In this document: in pieces, positions 36,385 through 46,125 of the stretch
Layout of the letters: every line of letters begins with the position of its first letter
Position numbering within the stretch: the stretch's first letter is position 1
DNA from: Haloferula helveola
GTDB lineage: Bacteria; Verrucomicrobiota; Verrucomicrobiia; Verrucomicrobiales; Akkermansiaceae
Length of the DNA: 64,000 nt
Direction: 5' to 3'
Assembly: GCF_037076345.1 (NCBI RefSeq)
Contig: NZ_AP024702.1
Span: forward strand, 5,518,001-5,582,000
Position numbers and translations under genes: made by a program
The notes under the pieces: model-generated
The model's input: the letters and a program-made list of their open reading frames with translations, nothing else
The model's database searches: none
What the model was told of the DNA's origin: nothing

Positions 36385-36686
36385 GCGAATTACGGTGTGT
36401 TGAGTTGTTGGGGATGCGCACCGGAGATCCTATCGGAGCCACGACGGCCGACCATTGGAACCCGTGCACATGGCTCTCACGCTCACCGGATCGCCAGCCA
36501 ACGGTCAATTCGATTCAAGCTTCAAATAGCGCCAACAAATCCCTCTTTTGCGCCTGCTCGAATCTTATCCGAGGAATTGAAAGTTTGTTGCCAGAGCGGG
36601 CCGTAGCGCACCCCTTGCGCGCTTCCCACGATACGTGTGGGCTTGTCGCTCGGTCCCTCCCAGAATGCCGTCACCCTGACGGAGTC
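36385..36686. other. Non-coding region between sulfatase and autotransporter-like gene
   Basis: About 300 bases without a credible gene. It holds operator D (36527-36555) and, nearer the sulfatase end, a short hairpin CCCAC/GTGGG (36625-36641) that may help end sulfatase transcription. I see no convincing sigma-70 promoter between operator D and the start at 36384; the leader would be over 100 bases long. Confidence 0.5.
36527..36555 (-). promoter_or_regulatory. Tandem operator D (21-bp direct repeat)
   Basis: On the + strand TAGCGCCA (36527-36534) and TTGCGCCT (36548-36555), 21 bases apart, the second followed by GCTCGAA. Same orientation, period and flanking bases as operators A-C. It lies 143-171 bases upstream of the autotransporter-like gene. 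Confidence 0.62.
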
Positions 36687-39600
36687 TCAGGGAAACGCAG
36701 CCCCGGCCGGAACGAGTACATAGAACGCCCTGACCAACGCGGAAGCCGTAGTGTCAGAGAAGTCACCCGAAGGAACGTTGGTGGCGATCGGGACACCCCA
36801 GTTCATGAGATCCGGCGACCGGTAGACATCGACGTTGCCCGATTCCGCAACAAACGCGATCGTGACATCGCCGTTTTGGGCCCGGGTGATCGACGTGACT
36901 CTGATGGCCTCCGGTGCCGCCCCCGTCGACACCGTGAGATTGTCGAAGCCAAACGTATCGCCATCCGTGGCACCGAGCACCCCGATTCTCCAGGCGTAGT
37001 TGTCGTAGCCGGACCCGACATCGGCAGAGCCCAGCGAAACCGTCTGCCAGGTTCCCGCAGCGATGGAGGAGGCAAGGACCGGGTTACTCAGAATCGTGAC
37101 TGCATCGCCAAGGGCGGTCACGTTGTAGGTGGGATCGTTGGCATTCGGCCCTCCCCAGCTCAGTGCAGGCCCTGCTTGCCCGTCATCCCATCCATAGAGT
37201 TCGATCAGGAACTGAAGTGGATTCGCAGGACTGTTGTCCTCGAAGAAGACATCGATGCCGAACTCGAGAAGGCCGGTCGACTGCTTGTCATCATCGACAA
37301 AATAGAAGACCGCCCGAGGCTTCTGATTGAAAGAGAGCGCCGTGTCCTCGATGAACGCCCCGTCCCCCGACCCACCCGCTCCGCCGTCCGGGCTGTAGGT
37401 GAAACCCCGGGTCGATCCGGCCTCAATCCATTCATTGCTACCGCGGCCGGTCCCGGTTCCGTTGTAGAGCACCTCGTTGCTTAGCGGATCGAACGAGAAC
37501 GCTGCAGCGCCATCACCAGTGCCTCCGACGACTCCGACTGGCAGGTTCAGGTCGCCATTCCTGAAGTTGAGCAAAGCGTTGGCCACCGGATCGACATAGT
37601 CCGTGATCAGCGTGTTGGACTCCGCGTTTCCGATGCCATCCGCGAGGGTTGTGACCGAATCGACGGGCAAGACGACCGTCACCTCTCCATCGGCTTCTGG
37701 CGTGACGAGAATCGAATAGTTGCCACTCGCACCGGTCAGGCCAGAAGCAGCCCCGTTGGTGATCGAGAAATCCGATACCTCCAAGCCGGCAACCGATTCG
37801 CTGAACGTCACATCCACCGTGTAGGGTCCGGATACGGGTGAGGCAGGCGTCGAGAGAAGGACGGTCGCCTTGCTGACGACGGTCACCTTCAGCGCAAGCG
37901 TCGCGGGGTCGATGCCCAACCCTTGGTCATGAGAGATCGTGTTGCCCAGTTCCAGATGGAATCCATGATTCGCTGCGCCGCCTTGCCAGCTCCGAACGAT
38001 GTCGGTCACATCGATCGAGTAGGGAGTGCTGTTGCGGTAGGTTCCGGGCACGAATCCCCCACCGGTGTAGAGGTCGGTTCCGGTTCCGCTGGTGACCTTT
38101 CCTGCGTTCACGGGCGAGCCGACGACTGCGGGATTGTAGTCCGGATCGAGCGCTCCTCCTCCGGCGGGTGACCAATCATCCGCGACCTGTGAGACGAAGA
38201 GATCCGGATCGTTACCCGAGTTGGTGAGATCGTTGAGCGAGTAAGCGCTGAACTCGAGTTGGGCGTCGGCAATGGTCGAATTGGCAGCCAGAGCGGCGAG
38301 GTCGAACTGGAGCAGCAGCTGGGCGCGACGCGGGAAGTTTGCGGTCGTTCCGGAAGCGCTTGCCCGGACATACGTGGTGGTGTCGAAAGGGGCCACCGTG
38401 CCGCTGCTGCTTCCGGCGACATCAAACTTGTCGATGTTATTCGAACCGTCGGCCGGGAAGTCACCATTGACATCGACCGTCTGGAATTCGACGAGACCGT
38501 AGCTCACCGGAGGATCAACCGGCGGATCATAGGTGACGCTAAGACTGTTGGAGGGGTTGCTCCCGAAACCTCCAACGGTCTGCGCCGCGTCGCTTGGCAA
38601 TTGAAGCGCGATGGTTCCGGGATACTCCGGAACGATGGTTACCGTATAGACCGCTGGCCCTCCCGAGAGATTCGTTGCGGTGCCGTTGGTCACCCCAAAG
38701 TCGGCCTCATCGAGTCCGACGACATCCTCGGTGAAGGTCGCCGTCACCGTGAAACTTCCCACAACCGGATCGTCCGGAGTGGACAGGGCAACGTCGGGTG
38801 CATCGGGATTGGAAACCGTGACGCTGAGTTGGTCCGCCGCGGCATTCGGGTTTCCGTCCGCATCGATTGCACAGCCTTCGGGCAGGTCGATGGTCACGAC
38901 ACCATTGATCGCGGGTGAAACCGTGACCGACCACGTGGTTCCGCCACCGGAGAGTCCTGAGGCGGAGCCACCCGTCACGACAAACTCGTTTGCGTTCAAC
39001 TGGCTCACCGGCTCGCTGAAGGTCGCGGTTACGGCGAAAGGCCCGGGGACGCTCCCCGAGGGAGTGCTCAGAGCAGCGGTCGGCTGGGAGCTATGAACGT
39101 AGGGCGTGTCAGCGCTCGCGTCCGCGGTCCACTCGGCGTACTCCGCAAGCATCGTGTTGTAGATGTCCTGAACGGCCTGGGACTTTGAACCGATGTTGGT
39201 GGCTGTGGCGGTCGCGGTTTGCTCGATCTCTTCTCCCGGGGCGATATTGATCAGGTCGTAGAGTTCCCAACCTCCTCCGTTGTCGATGAGCTTGTATTGC
39301 TCGTTCACCCACGATCTGGCGCCGGCGTATTCGAAACCGATCGGCTTCGTGCGGGTCTGCGAGCCGCTCTCGATGAGAGGGCGCAGGGACACTCCGTCGA
39401 GGGGTTTCTGATTCGGGACGCTCAGCTCCAGATAGTCGAGGATGGTCGGGTAGTAGTCACTGGTTACCGCAGGGAAGCCCGTTGCCCTCCCTGAGCTGAT
39501 CGCGGCAGGCCACTCGAGGATTCCAGGCACCCGCACTCCACCTTCGAAGAGGCTCCGCTTACGCTCGAGGCGGCGCCCCGACCGGATCGAGCGGACGGTG

Positions 39601-40595
39601 CTCGTCTCGTTGAACGAATCGTCATTGTCCTCGGGACCGTTGTCACTGGTGACCCAGAACATCGTGTTGTCGCGGACCCCGAGGGTCGTGAGCTCATCGC
39701 GCAGACGCCCAAGCGCGGTGTCCATGTCTTCGATAGAATCGCGCAAGGCATCGCTCGAATCGATCCCGCTCGAACCCTGGGGATCGACCATGGGCTTGTG
39801 GGGCGTGTGAAACCAGAGGACCACGAAGAAGGGTTCTCCCTCCGAGACTGAATCCTGCACGAAGGGGATCACCTGATCGACGAGAAGCTTCGAATCATCG
39901 CCGTCCACGGCGTTGTTGATTTCGCCAACGGGTACGGCCTTCCCCTCTCCCGAGCTTTCGTTCCAAGTCGTGGGCATCCGCCAATAGCGGGTTCCGTAGA
40001 AATTGGAGTCGGTGAAGCTGGTGGGCAAACTCGCGCTGTTGTTGGCGATCCGGTAGGGATGGTATGTCGGGACTTTCGACTCGGTGACGAAGCAGAAGTC
40101 GTAGCCGTGGTGCCAAGGGCCGGAGTAAACGGCAGCGTTGCCACCCCGGTTCGAATCGCTGCGGAGGGTGGTCAGCGAGCCAAGGTGCCACTTTCCGAAG
40201 TGCCCGCACCGGTATCCCGCCGCCGAGAGCACTTCCGAAAGCGGCGTTTCGTCGAAGCCGAGACGGCCGGAGTTGGCATTGGGCACCCCGACACGGATCG
40301 GACTGCGGCCGGTCAGACAACTTGCCCGTGTCGGCGAACATACGGCCGAGGCCGAGTAGAAGCGGTCGAAACGCAGGCCGTTGGCGGCCATCGCGTCCAA
40401 GGTCGGAGTGCTGATCCAGCCTTGGTCGGGGTGCGGTGTTCCGTTGGCGTAAGTGACCGTGGTGCTGTTGTAGTAGGGATCGCCCCAACCCATGTCATCG
40501 GCCATGGCCAGGATGATGTTCGGGCGAGGAGACGCGCAGGTGATGCCACCCAGCAGCAAGGAGATGCCGGCGACCGGACCGAGGGTTCTTTTCAT
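36687..40595 (-). CDS. Giant secreted sulfatase with Ig-like and DNRLRE extensions
   Basis: 1302 residues from the ATG at 40595 (frame open to 40658). Signal peptide about 1-22. The S1-type sulfatase domain (about 25-510) has the metal-binding PNIILAMADDMGWGD and the formylglycine motif Cys86-Ser-Pro-Thr-Arg in AVCSPTRASCLTGR; VLWFHTPHKP and WVTSDNGPED fit the fold. The remainder, more than half of the protein, consists of Ig-like repeats (LSTPSGSVPGPFAVTATFSEPV and two like it), a DNRLRE-type region (about 705-915), and a lectin-like end with YRSPDLMNWG. It desulfates a glycan or other ester after maturation by an anaerobic or FGE-type enzyme encoded elsewhere. No tandem operator was found upstream. 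Confidence 0.9.
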   Translation of the reverse strand: MKRTLGPVAGISLLLGGITCASPRPNIILAMADDMGWGDPYYNSTTVTYANGTPHPDQGWISTPTLDAMAANGLRFDRFYSASAVCSPTRASCLTGRSPIRVGVPNANSGRLGFDETPLSEVLSAAGYRCGHFGKWHLGSLTTLRSDSNRGGNAAVYSGPWHHGYDFCFVTESKVPTYHPYRIANNSASLPTSFTDSNFYGTRYWRMPTTWNESSGEGKAVPVGEINNAVDGDDSKLLVDQVIPFVQDSVSEGEPFFVVLWFHTPHKPMVDPQGSSGIDSSDALRDSIEDMDTALGRLRDELTTLGVRDNTMFWVTSDNGPEDNDDSFNETSTVRSIRSGRRLERKRSLFEGGVRVPGILEWPAAISSGRATGFPAVTSDYYPTILDYLELSVPNQKPLDGVSLRPLIESGSQTRTKPIGFEYAGARSWVNEQYKLIDNGGGWELYDLINIAPGEEIEQTATATATNIGSKSQAVQDIYNTMLAEYAEWTADASADTPYVHSSQPTAALSTPSGSVPGPFAVTATFSEPVSQLNANEFVVTGGSASGLSGGGTTWSVTVSPAINGVVTIDLPEGCAIDADGNPNAAADQLSVTVSNPDAPDVALSTPDDPVVGSFTVTATFTEDVVGLDEADFGVTNGTATNLSGGPAVYTVTIVPEYPGTIALQLPSDAAQTVGGFGSNPSNSLSVTYDPPVDPPVSYGLVEFQTVDVNGDFPADGSNNIDKFDVAGSSSGTVAPFDTTTYVRASASGTTANFPRRAQLLLQFDLAALAANSTIADAQLEFSAYSLNDLTNSGNDPDLFVSQVADDWSPAGGGALDPDYNPAVVGSPVNAGKVTSGTGTDLYTGGGFVPGTYRNSTPYSIDVTDIVRSWQGGAANHGFHLELGNTISHDQGLGIDPATLALKVTVVSKATVLLSTPASPVSGPYTVDVTFSESVAGLEVSDFSITNGAASGLTGASGNYSILVTPEADGEVTVVLPVDSVTTLADGIGNAESNTLITDYVDPVANALLNFRNGDLNLPVGVVGGTGDGAAAFSFDPLSNEVLYNGTGTGRGSNEWIEAGSTRGFTYSPDGGAGGSGDGAFIEDTALSFNQKPRAVFYFVDDDKQSTGLLEFGIDVFFEDNSPANPLQFLIELYGWDDGQAGPALSWGGPNANDPTYNVTALGDAVTILSNPVLASSIAAGTWQTVSLGSADVGSGYDNYAWRIGVLGATDGDTFGFDNLTVSTGAAPEAIRVTSITRAQNGDVTIAFVAESGNVDVYRSPDLMNWGVPIATNVPSGDFSDTTASALVRAFYVLVPAGAAFP

Positions 40596-40834
40596 GTTGG
40601 ACGGAACTGGAGAATTCCCACTCTCCTCAAGTGTGGCGTTTGGGTTCGCCCAAGCCAACAGGGAATCTCACAGCCTCAGACCACGCAAACGTCGCTTTCT
40701 CCTGCAGGCACGCAGAAATGCACCCCGGAGTCCGGCTGCCCCGTTGAGACCGAAAACCCTTCGAGATCCGCCGCAAAACGGCTCGCAACCACCAACGAAA
40801 AAGGCACCACCCGAAAGGATGGTGCCTGATAAAG

Positions 40835-40911
40835 TGGCGGAGCGGACGGGACTCGAACCCGCGACCTCTGCCGTGACAGGGCAGCGTTCTAACCAACTGA
40901 ACTACCGCTCC
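40835..40911 (-). tRNA. tRNA-Asp (anticodon GUC), CCA encoded
   Basis: A 77-base cloverleaf on the minus strand. The acceptor GGAGCGG (from 40911) pairs with CCGCTCC, the discriminator is G and CCA is encoded (40837-40835). D arm AGTTCAGTTGGTTAGAAC, anticodon arm CTGCC-CTGTCAC-GGCAG with GTC, T arm GCGGG-TTCGAGT-CCCGT are all regular. Confidence 0.97.
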
Positions 40912-41071
40912 AAGGTAGTCCGCCTTGCGGCGTGCGCGGACGCTAGGAGGCACCCCGGACCGGTGCAATACCATTTTTGCAGAAATTTCGGGCGAGCCAC
41001 TCCGATCATTCCACGGTGCCTCCGCGGTTGGTTTGCCTTGCCTGACGCCTCAACCGATCCACTCTGCGCGC

Positions 41072-41416
41072 ATGTTCGTTTTCATCAGCCAAGCTCTCCA
41101 CGTTTTCGCCGCCTTCGGCGTCTTTGCCGCCATCGGCGCGGTCTGCCTCGCCGGATCCGACACCCACCGCAAAGCGGCCGCGATCCTCCACGGCGTCTCC
41201 CTTCTCGTCCTGCTGCTGTTCGGTCTCCACCTGCTGTTTTCCCAGAAATTGGTCGGCACCGGCGGCTGGTGGCATGCCAAGATCGTGATCTGGCTCGTCC
41301 TCGGGGCGGCCCCCGCGATCGCCCGTCGCAAGGCTCTTCCTGGCGGCGCGCTGCTGGGCATTTGCCTCGTGCTTGGCGCCATCGCGGCCTTCCTCGGTCT
41401 CGCGAAGCCGTTCTAG
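41072..41416 (+). CDS. Small four-helix membrane protein
   Basis: 114 residues, almost wholly hydrophobic, with four predicted membrane helices (about 5-27, 33-54, 66-83 and 90-110) and GGWWHAKIVIWLVLGAAPAIARRK between the second and third. It resembles small SirB/cytochrome-like integral proteins in layout but I cannot name a family. Start at the ATG 41072; the frame is open further upstream to 40925 but that part overlaps the tRNA flank. It precedes the sdhC promoter by about 50 bases. Confidence 0.75.
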   Translation: MFVFISQALHVFAAFGVFAAIGAVCLAGSDTHRKAAAILHGVSLLVLLLFGLHLLFSQKLVGTGGWWHAKIVIWLVLGAAPAIARRKALPGGALLGICLVLGAIAAFLGLAKPF

Positions 41417-41469
41417 TCCGCATTCCCGCCCCTTTTCCTCGCATTTCCGGTCAAGTGGGGACTCTCCGC

Positions 41470-41498
41470 TTGCGCGTTTCGGGGGGCGTTCCTAGACC
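41470..41498 (+). promoter_or_regulatory. Putative sdhCA promoter
   Basis: TTGCGC (41470-41475), a 17-base spacer and TAGACC (41493-41498), 39 bases before the sdhC ATG. The -10 element matches the TAGACC seen upstream of the giant protein at 56.7 kb. Confidence 0.5.
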
Positions 41499-41537
41499 TT
41501 CCTGCAGACGCGCCACCGTGTCCCGTCGCTCCCGCCC

Positions 41538-42260
41538 ATGAACTCACCCGCATTCAGCTTCCCGATCGTCACGCGAGTCTGGCAATCCACGATCGGCCGC
41601 AAGTTTCTGGTCGCGCTCACCGGCCTCGTTCTCGTCCTCTTTCTCGCCGGGCACCTCGCCGGCAACCTGCTGGTCTACGTCGGACGGGAAGCCTTCAATG
41701 ACTACGCGGATTTCCTGCACCACATGCTGCACGGAGCCGGCGTCTGGATCGCCCGGATCGTGCTGCTCACCTGCCTGACGGTCCACGTCGCGGCCACCGT
41801 TTCGCTGACCCGGCAGAATAAGGCGGCCCGCCAGAGCTACGAGTGCCCCGGAACCATCCAGGCATCGAAATCGTCGCTGATTATGATCTGGAGCGGCTTC
41901 ACGATTCTGGCGTTCGTGATTTTCCACCTCCTCCACTTCACGGTGAGGGTCAGCTATCCGGCGGAGGCGTTCGTCGATCCCGACTACCTCCTCGCCACCG
42001 GCGAGGAACGCTTCGACGCGTGGCAGATGGTCATCACCGGTTTCAGCAACCCGCTGGTGGTGATCTTCTACGTGATCGCGATGAGCCTCCTTTGTTCCCA
42101 CCTCAGCCACGGGGTGCAGGCGATGCTTCAGACCCTCGGGCTTCGCTCCAAGAAGACCGCCCCTGCTCTCAACGTGCTGAGCATCGGCTACGCCGCCCTG
42201 ATCTGGATCGGATTCGTTTCCATCCCGATCGCCATCCTCGTTTTCCAATTCGGCCGCTAA
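41538..42260 (+). CDS. sdhC: Succinate dehydrogenase cytochrome b subunit (b558 family)
   Basis: 240 residues with five membrane helices. It belongs to the single-subunit di-heme cytochrome b558 type that anchors SdhAB and passes electrons to quinone. His residues suited to heme binding are in GHLAGNLLVY, FLHHMLHG, TVHVAATVS, FHLLHFTVR and SHLSHGVQA. It overlaps nothing; sdhA starts 6 bases downstream, so the two are one operon. Confidence 0.93.
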   Translation: MNSPAFSFPIVTRVWQSTIGRKFLVALTGLVLVLFLAGHLAGNLLVYVGREAFNDYADFLHHMLHGAGVWIARIVLLTCLTVHVAATVSLTRQNKAARQSYECPGTIQASKSSLIMIWSGFTILAFVIFHLLHFTVRVSYPAEAFVDPDYLLATGEERFDAWQMVITGFSNPLVVIFYVIAMSLLCSHLSHGVQAMLQTLGLRSKKTAPALNVLSIGYAALIWIGFVSIPIAILVFQFGR

Positions 42261-42266
42261 ACTCCC

Positions 42267-44243
<1,977 letters not shown>

Positions 44244-44261
44244 TCGGAAGGCAGCGCCGGA

Positions 44262-45056
44262 TCAGGCTTCTCCGCCACCATCCGGGGCCGGGCGTCGCTT
44301 TGGCGCACCATCGCGTTCGCCGCGCTCCTGCGGCGGCTTCGGCTTGAGTTCGTCGCCCTCAAGCTTCTGATTGCCGTCTTTGTCCAGCGCTTCGAAGCGG
44401 TCTTCCTGCGCATCCTCACCCAGATTCTTCAGCCATGGGGACTTGCGGAACTCTTCGAAGCTCACGGCGCCGTCGCCGTCAGCATCAAGAGCGGAAAGGC
44501 CACGACCTCCGTCTCCGCGGTCGCCCCGCTCACCAGGCCTAGGCCCTCGACCATCCGGCGACCGCCCCTTGCCACGGGTATGATCTGCCGGCGAAAGGAC
44601 ACCGTCGCCGTTTTGGTCAAGGCGGTCGAAAAAGGCGCGCCGACGCTCTTCAGGCAGGCGCTGGACGAAAGGACTCTTGAGAAACTCCTCAAACGAGACC
44701 GACTTGTTGCCGTCGGTGTCCAGCTTCGGAAAGTCGATGCCGGGGCGCTTCCCGCGATCGTTTGGCGGACCGCCTACCTCGTTCTTCTGAATCTGCCCGT
44801 CGCCGTTTTTGTCGAGACGCTGGAAGAGTTGGTCCTGCTTCTCCTCCGGCAGACTTGAAATCCTCTCCAGCTGCCCGAACTCGCTGCGGGACACGGCACC
44901 ATCTCCGTCCTTGTCGGCATTCCGGATGAACTCACCGAATCCTCCGGGGCCTCCCGGCCGGCGCTCGCGCTTGTCTGGCCGATCTCCATCCGGGCCCTCC
45001 GCGAAAGCAGGTAGACCGAGGATCAGCGCGCAAACTCCAAAGCAAACGGTTCTCAT
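44262..45056 (-). CDS. Secreted EF-hand calcium-binding protein
   Basis: 264 residues, signal peptide about 1-20 (CALILGLPAFA). Six EF-hand-like loops can be seen: DKDGDGAVSRSEF, DKNGDGQIQKNE, DTDGNKSVSFEEF, DQNGDGVLSPAD, DADGDGAVSFEEF and DKDGNQKLEGDE. They are joined by Arg/Gly/Pro/Asp-rich linkers, and the C-terminus is Lys/Pro/Arg-rich. Start chosen at 45056, where the signal peptide begins; the frame is open to 45197. It is a periplasmic or secreted Ca-binding protein; no enzyme domain. Confidence 0.88.
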   Translation of the reverse strand: MRTVCFGVCALILGLPAFAEGPDGDRPDKRERRPGGPGGFGEFIRNADKDGDGAVSRSEFGQLERISSLPEEKQDQLFQRLDKNGDGQIQKNEVGGPPNDRGKRPGIDFPKLDTDGNKSVSFEEFLKSPFVQRLPEERRRAFFDRLDQNGDGVLSPADHTRGKGRSPDGRGPRPGERGDRGDGGRGLSALDADGDGAVSFEEFRKSPWLKNLGEDAQEDRFEALDKDGNQKLEGDELKPKPPQERGERDGAPKRRPAPDGGGEA

Positions 45057-45122
45057 GGACGTGATGGTTGGTGCGGCTTCAGGCACCGCAAGAGGGAAAC
45101 CGTCCGAGCCGCCAATGGTTGC

Positions 45123-45142
45123 GCCCGCTGTCGGGCTTTTTT
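45123..45142 (+). terminator. Terminator-like hairpin in the metF leader
   Basis: GCCCG (45123-45127), a CTGT loop and CGGGC (45132-45136) are followed by six Ts. It points towards metF (ATG 45190), and no plus-strand gene ends just upstream, so it looks like an attenuator. Further upstream in the leader, GCGGCT (45073-45078) can pair with AGCCGC (45107-45112), and GGTGC (45070-45074) with GCACC (45083-45087) as an alternative. Confidence 0.55.
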
Positions 45143-45189
45143 GTTGGCCGAAACGGGACCCGCCATGGATTCTCAGACCCGCACCGCCC

Positions 45190-46107
45190 ATGCACATTCA
45201 GGACATTCTTGCCGAAAGGCGACCCTCATTTTCCTTCGAGTTCTTCCCGCCCCGTAGCGACGCGGCCTGGGACGAACTCTACCAGACGATTGTCGATCTG
45301 GAGGTCTACCAGCCATCCTTCGTCTCGGTGACCTACGGCGCCGGCGGCACGACCCGGGAGGCAACCCACGATCTGGTGGTGCGGATCAAGGAAACCACTG
45401 GCATCCCTCCCGTTCCCCACTTGACGTGTGTCGGCCACAGCGAAGTGGAGATCGACGAAATCCTGACCCGCTACGCCGAGGCGGGCGTCTCGAACATCCT
45501 CGCCCTTCGCGGCGATCCGCCACGCGACCGGCCTGACTACGACTGGTCCGACTCGGAATTCCGGCAGGCTGCCGATCTGGTCGCGTTCATTCGCCGGTTC
45601 AACGAGAGCGGTCGCCATCCGGACCTACGGGGCTTCGGCATCGGTGTCGCGGGCTTTCCGGAAGGACATCCGGGGACCCCCAACCGGCTCATCGAGCTCG
45701 ATCATCTTAAGGCAAAAGTCGACGCAGGCGCGGACTACATCTGCACCCAGCTGTTTTTCGACAACCACGACTTCCTCGACTTCAGGGACCGCTGCCGGCA
45801 CAGCGGAATCGAGGTGCCGATCATCGCCGGAATCATGCCGGTCACGAGTCTCAAGAGCATGGCCCGCATGGCCGACCTCGCCGCCGGCGCCCGCTTCCCT
45901 GCAAAGCTTCTCCGCGCGCTGGACCGGGCGGGAGGCGATCCCGCCGCTGTCGAGCGGGTCGGCGTCCACTACGCCGCCCAACAAATTGTCGAGCTACTCG
46001 ACCAGAACGTCGACGGCATCCATTTCTACACGCTCAACAAGAGCGGAGCGACGCGCGAGATTTACGCCAGCCTCGGCCTTGCTCCGGCGGAATCCAGCCA
46101 AGGCTGA
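45190..46107 (+). CDS. metF: 5,10-methylenetetrahydrofolate reductase
   Basis: 305 residues. Starts MHIQDILAERRPSFSFEFFPPRS, the family's classical beginning, with the folate/FAD-binding segments SVTYGAGGTTRE, HLTCVGHS, NILALRGDPP, TQLFFDN and PIIAGIMPV. It reduces methylene-THF to methyl-THF for methionine synthesis and is cytoplasmic. The frame is open back to 44809, but that part is antisense to the EF-hand gene. The structured leader (45057-45189) suggests transcript-level control. Confidence 0.96.
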   Translation: MHIQDILAERRPSFSFEFFPPRSDAAWDELYQTIVDLEVYQPSFVSVTYGAGGTTREATHDLVVRIKETTGIPPVPHLTCVGHSEVEIDEILTRYAEAGVSNILALRGDPPRDRPDYDWSDSEFRQAADLVAFIRRFNESGRHPDLRGFGIGVAGFPEGHPGTPNRLIELDHLKAKVDAGADYICTQLFFDNHDFLDFRDRCRHSGIEVPIIAGIMPVTSLKSMARMADLAAGARFPAKLLRALDRAGGDPAAVERVGVHYAAQQIVELLDQNVDGIHFYTLNKSGATREIYASLGLAPAESSQG

Positions 46108-46125
46108 CAGGCCGGACCACCCCGC

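Noticed and set aside
40596..40834. Possible tandem operator before the sulfatase
   Set aside because: CGCAAAA and CGCAACC sequences occur but with 12-base spacing, poor match and wrong context.
23100..40911. Glycan region as a tRNA-integrated island
   Set aside because: tRNA-Asp is at one end, but I found no integrase gene and no repeat of its 3' end at the other side.
44809..45189. Upstream extension of the metF frame
   Set aside because: It lies antisense to the EF-hand gene and covers the terminator-like leader; MetF starts typically at MHIQDI.
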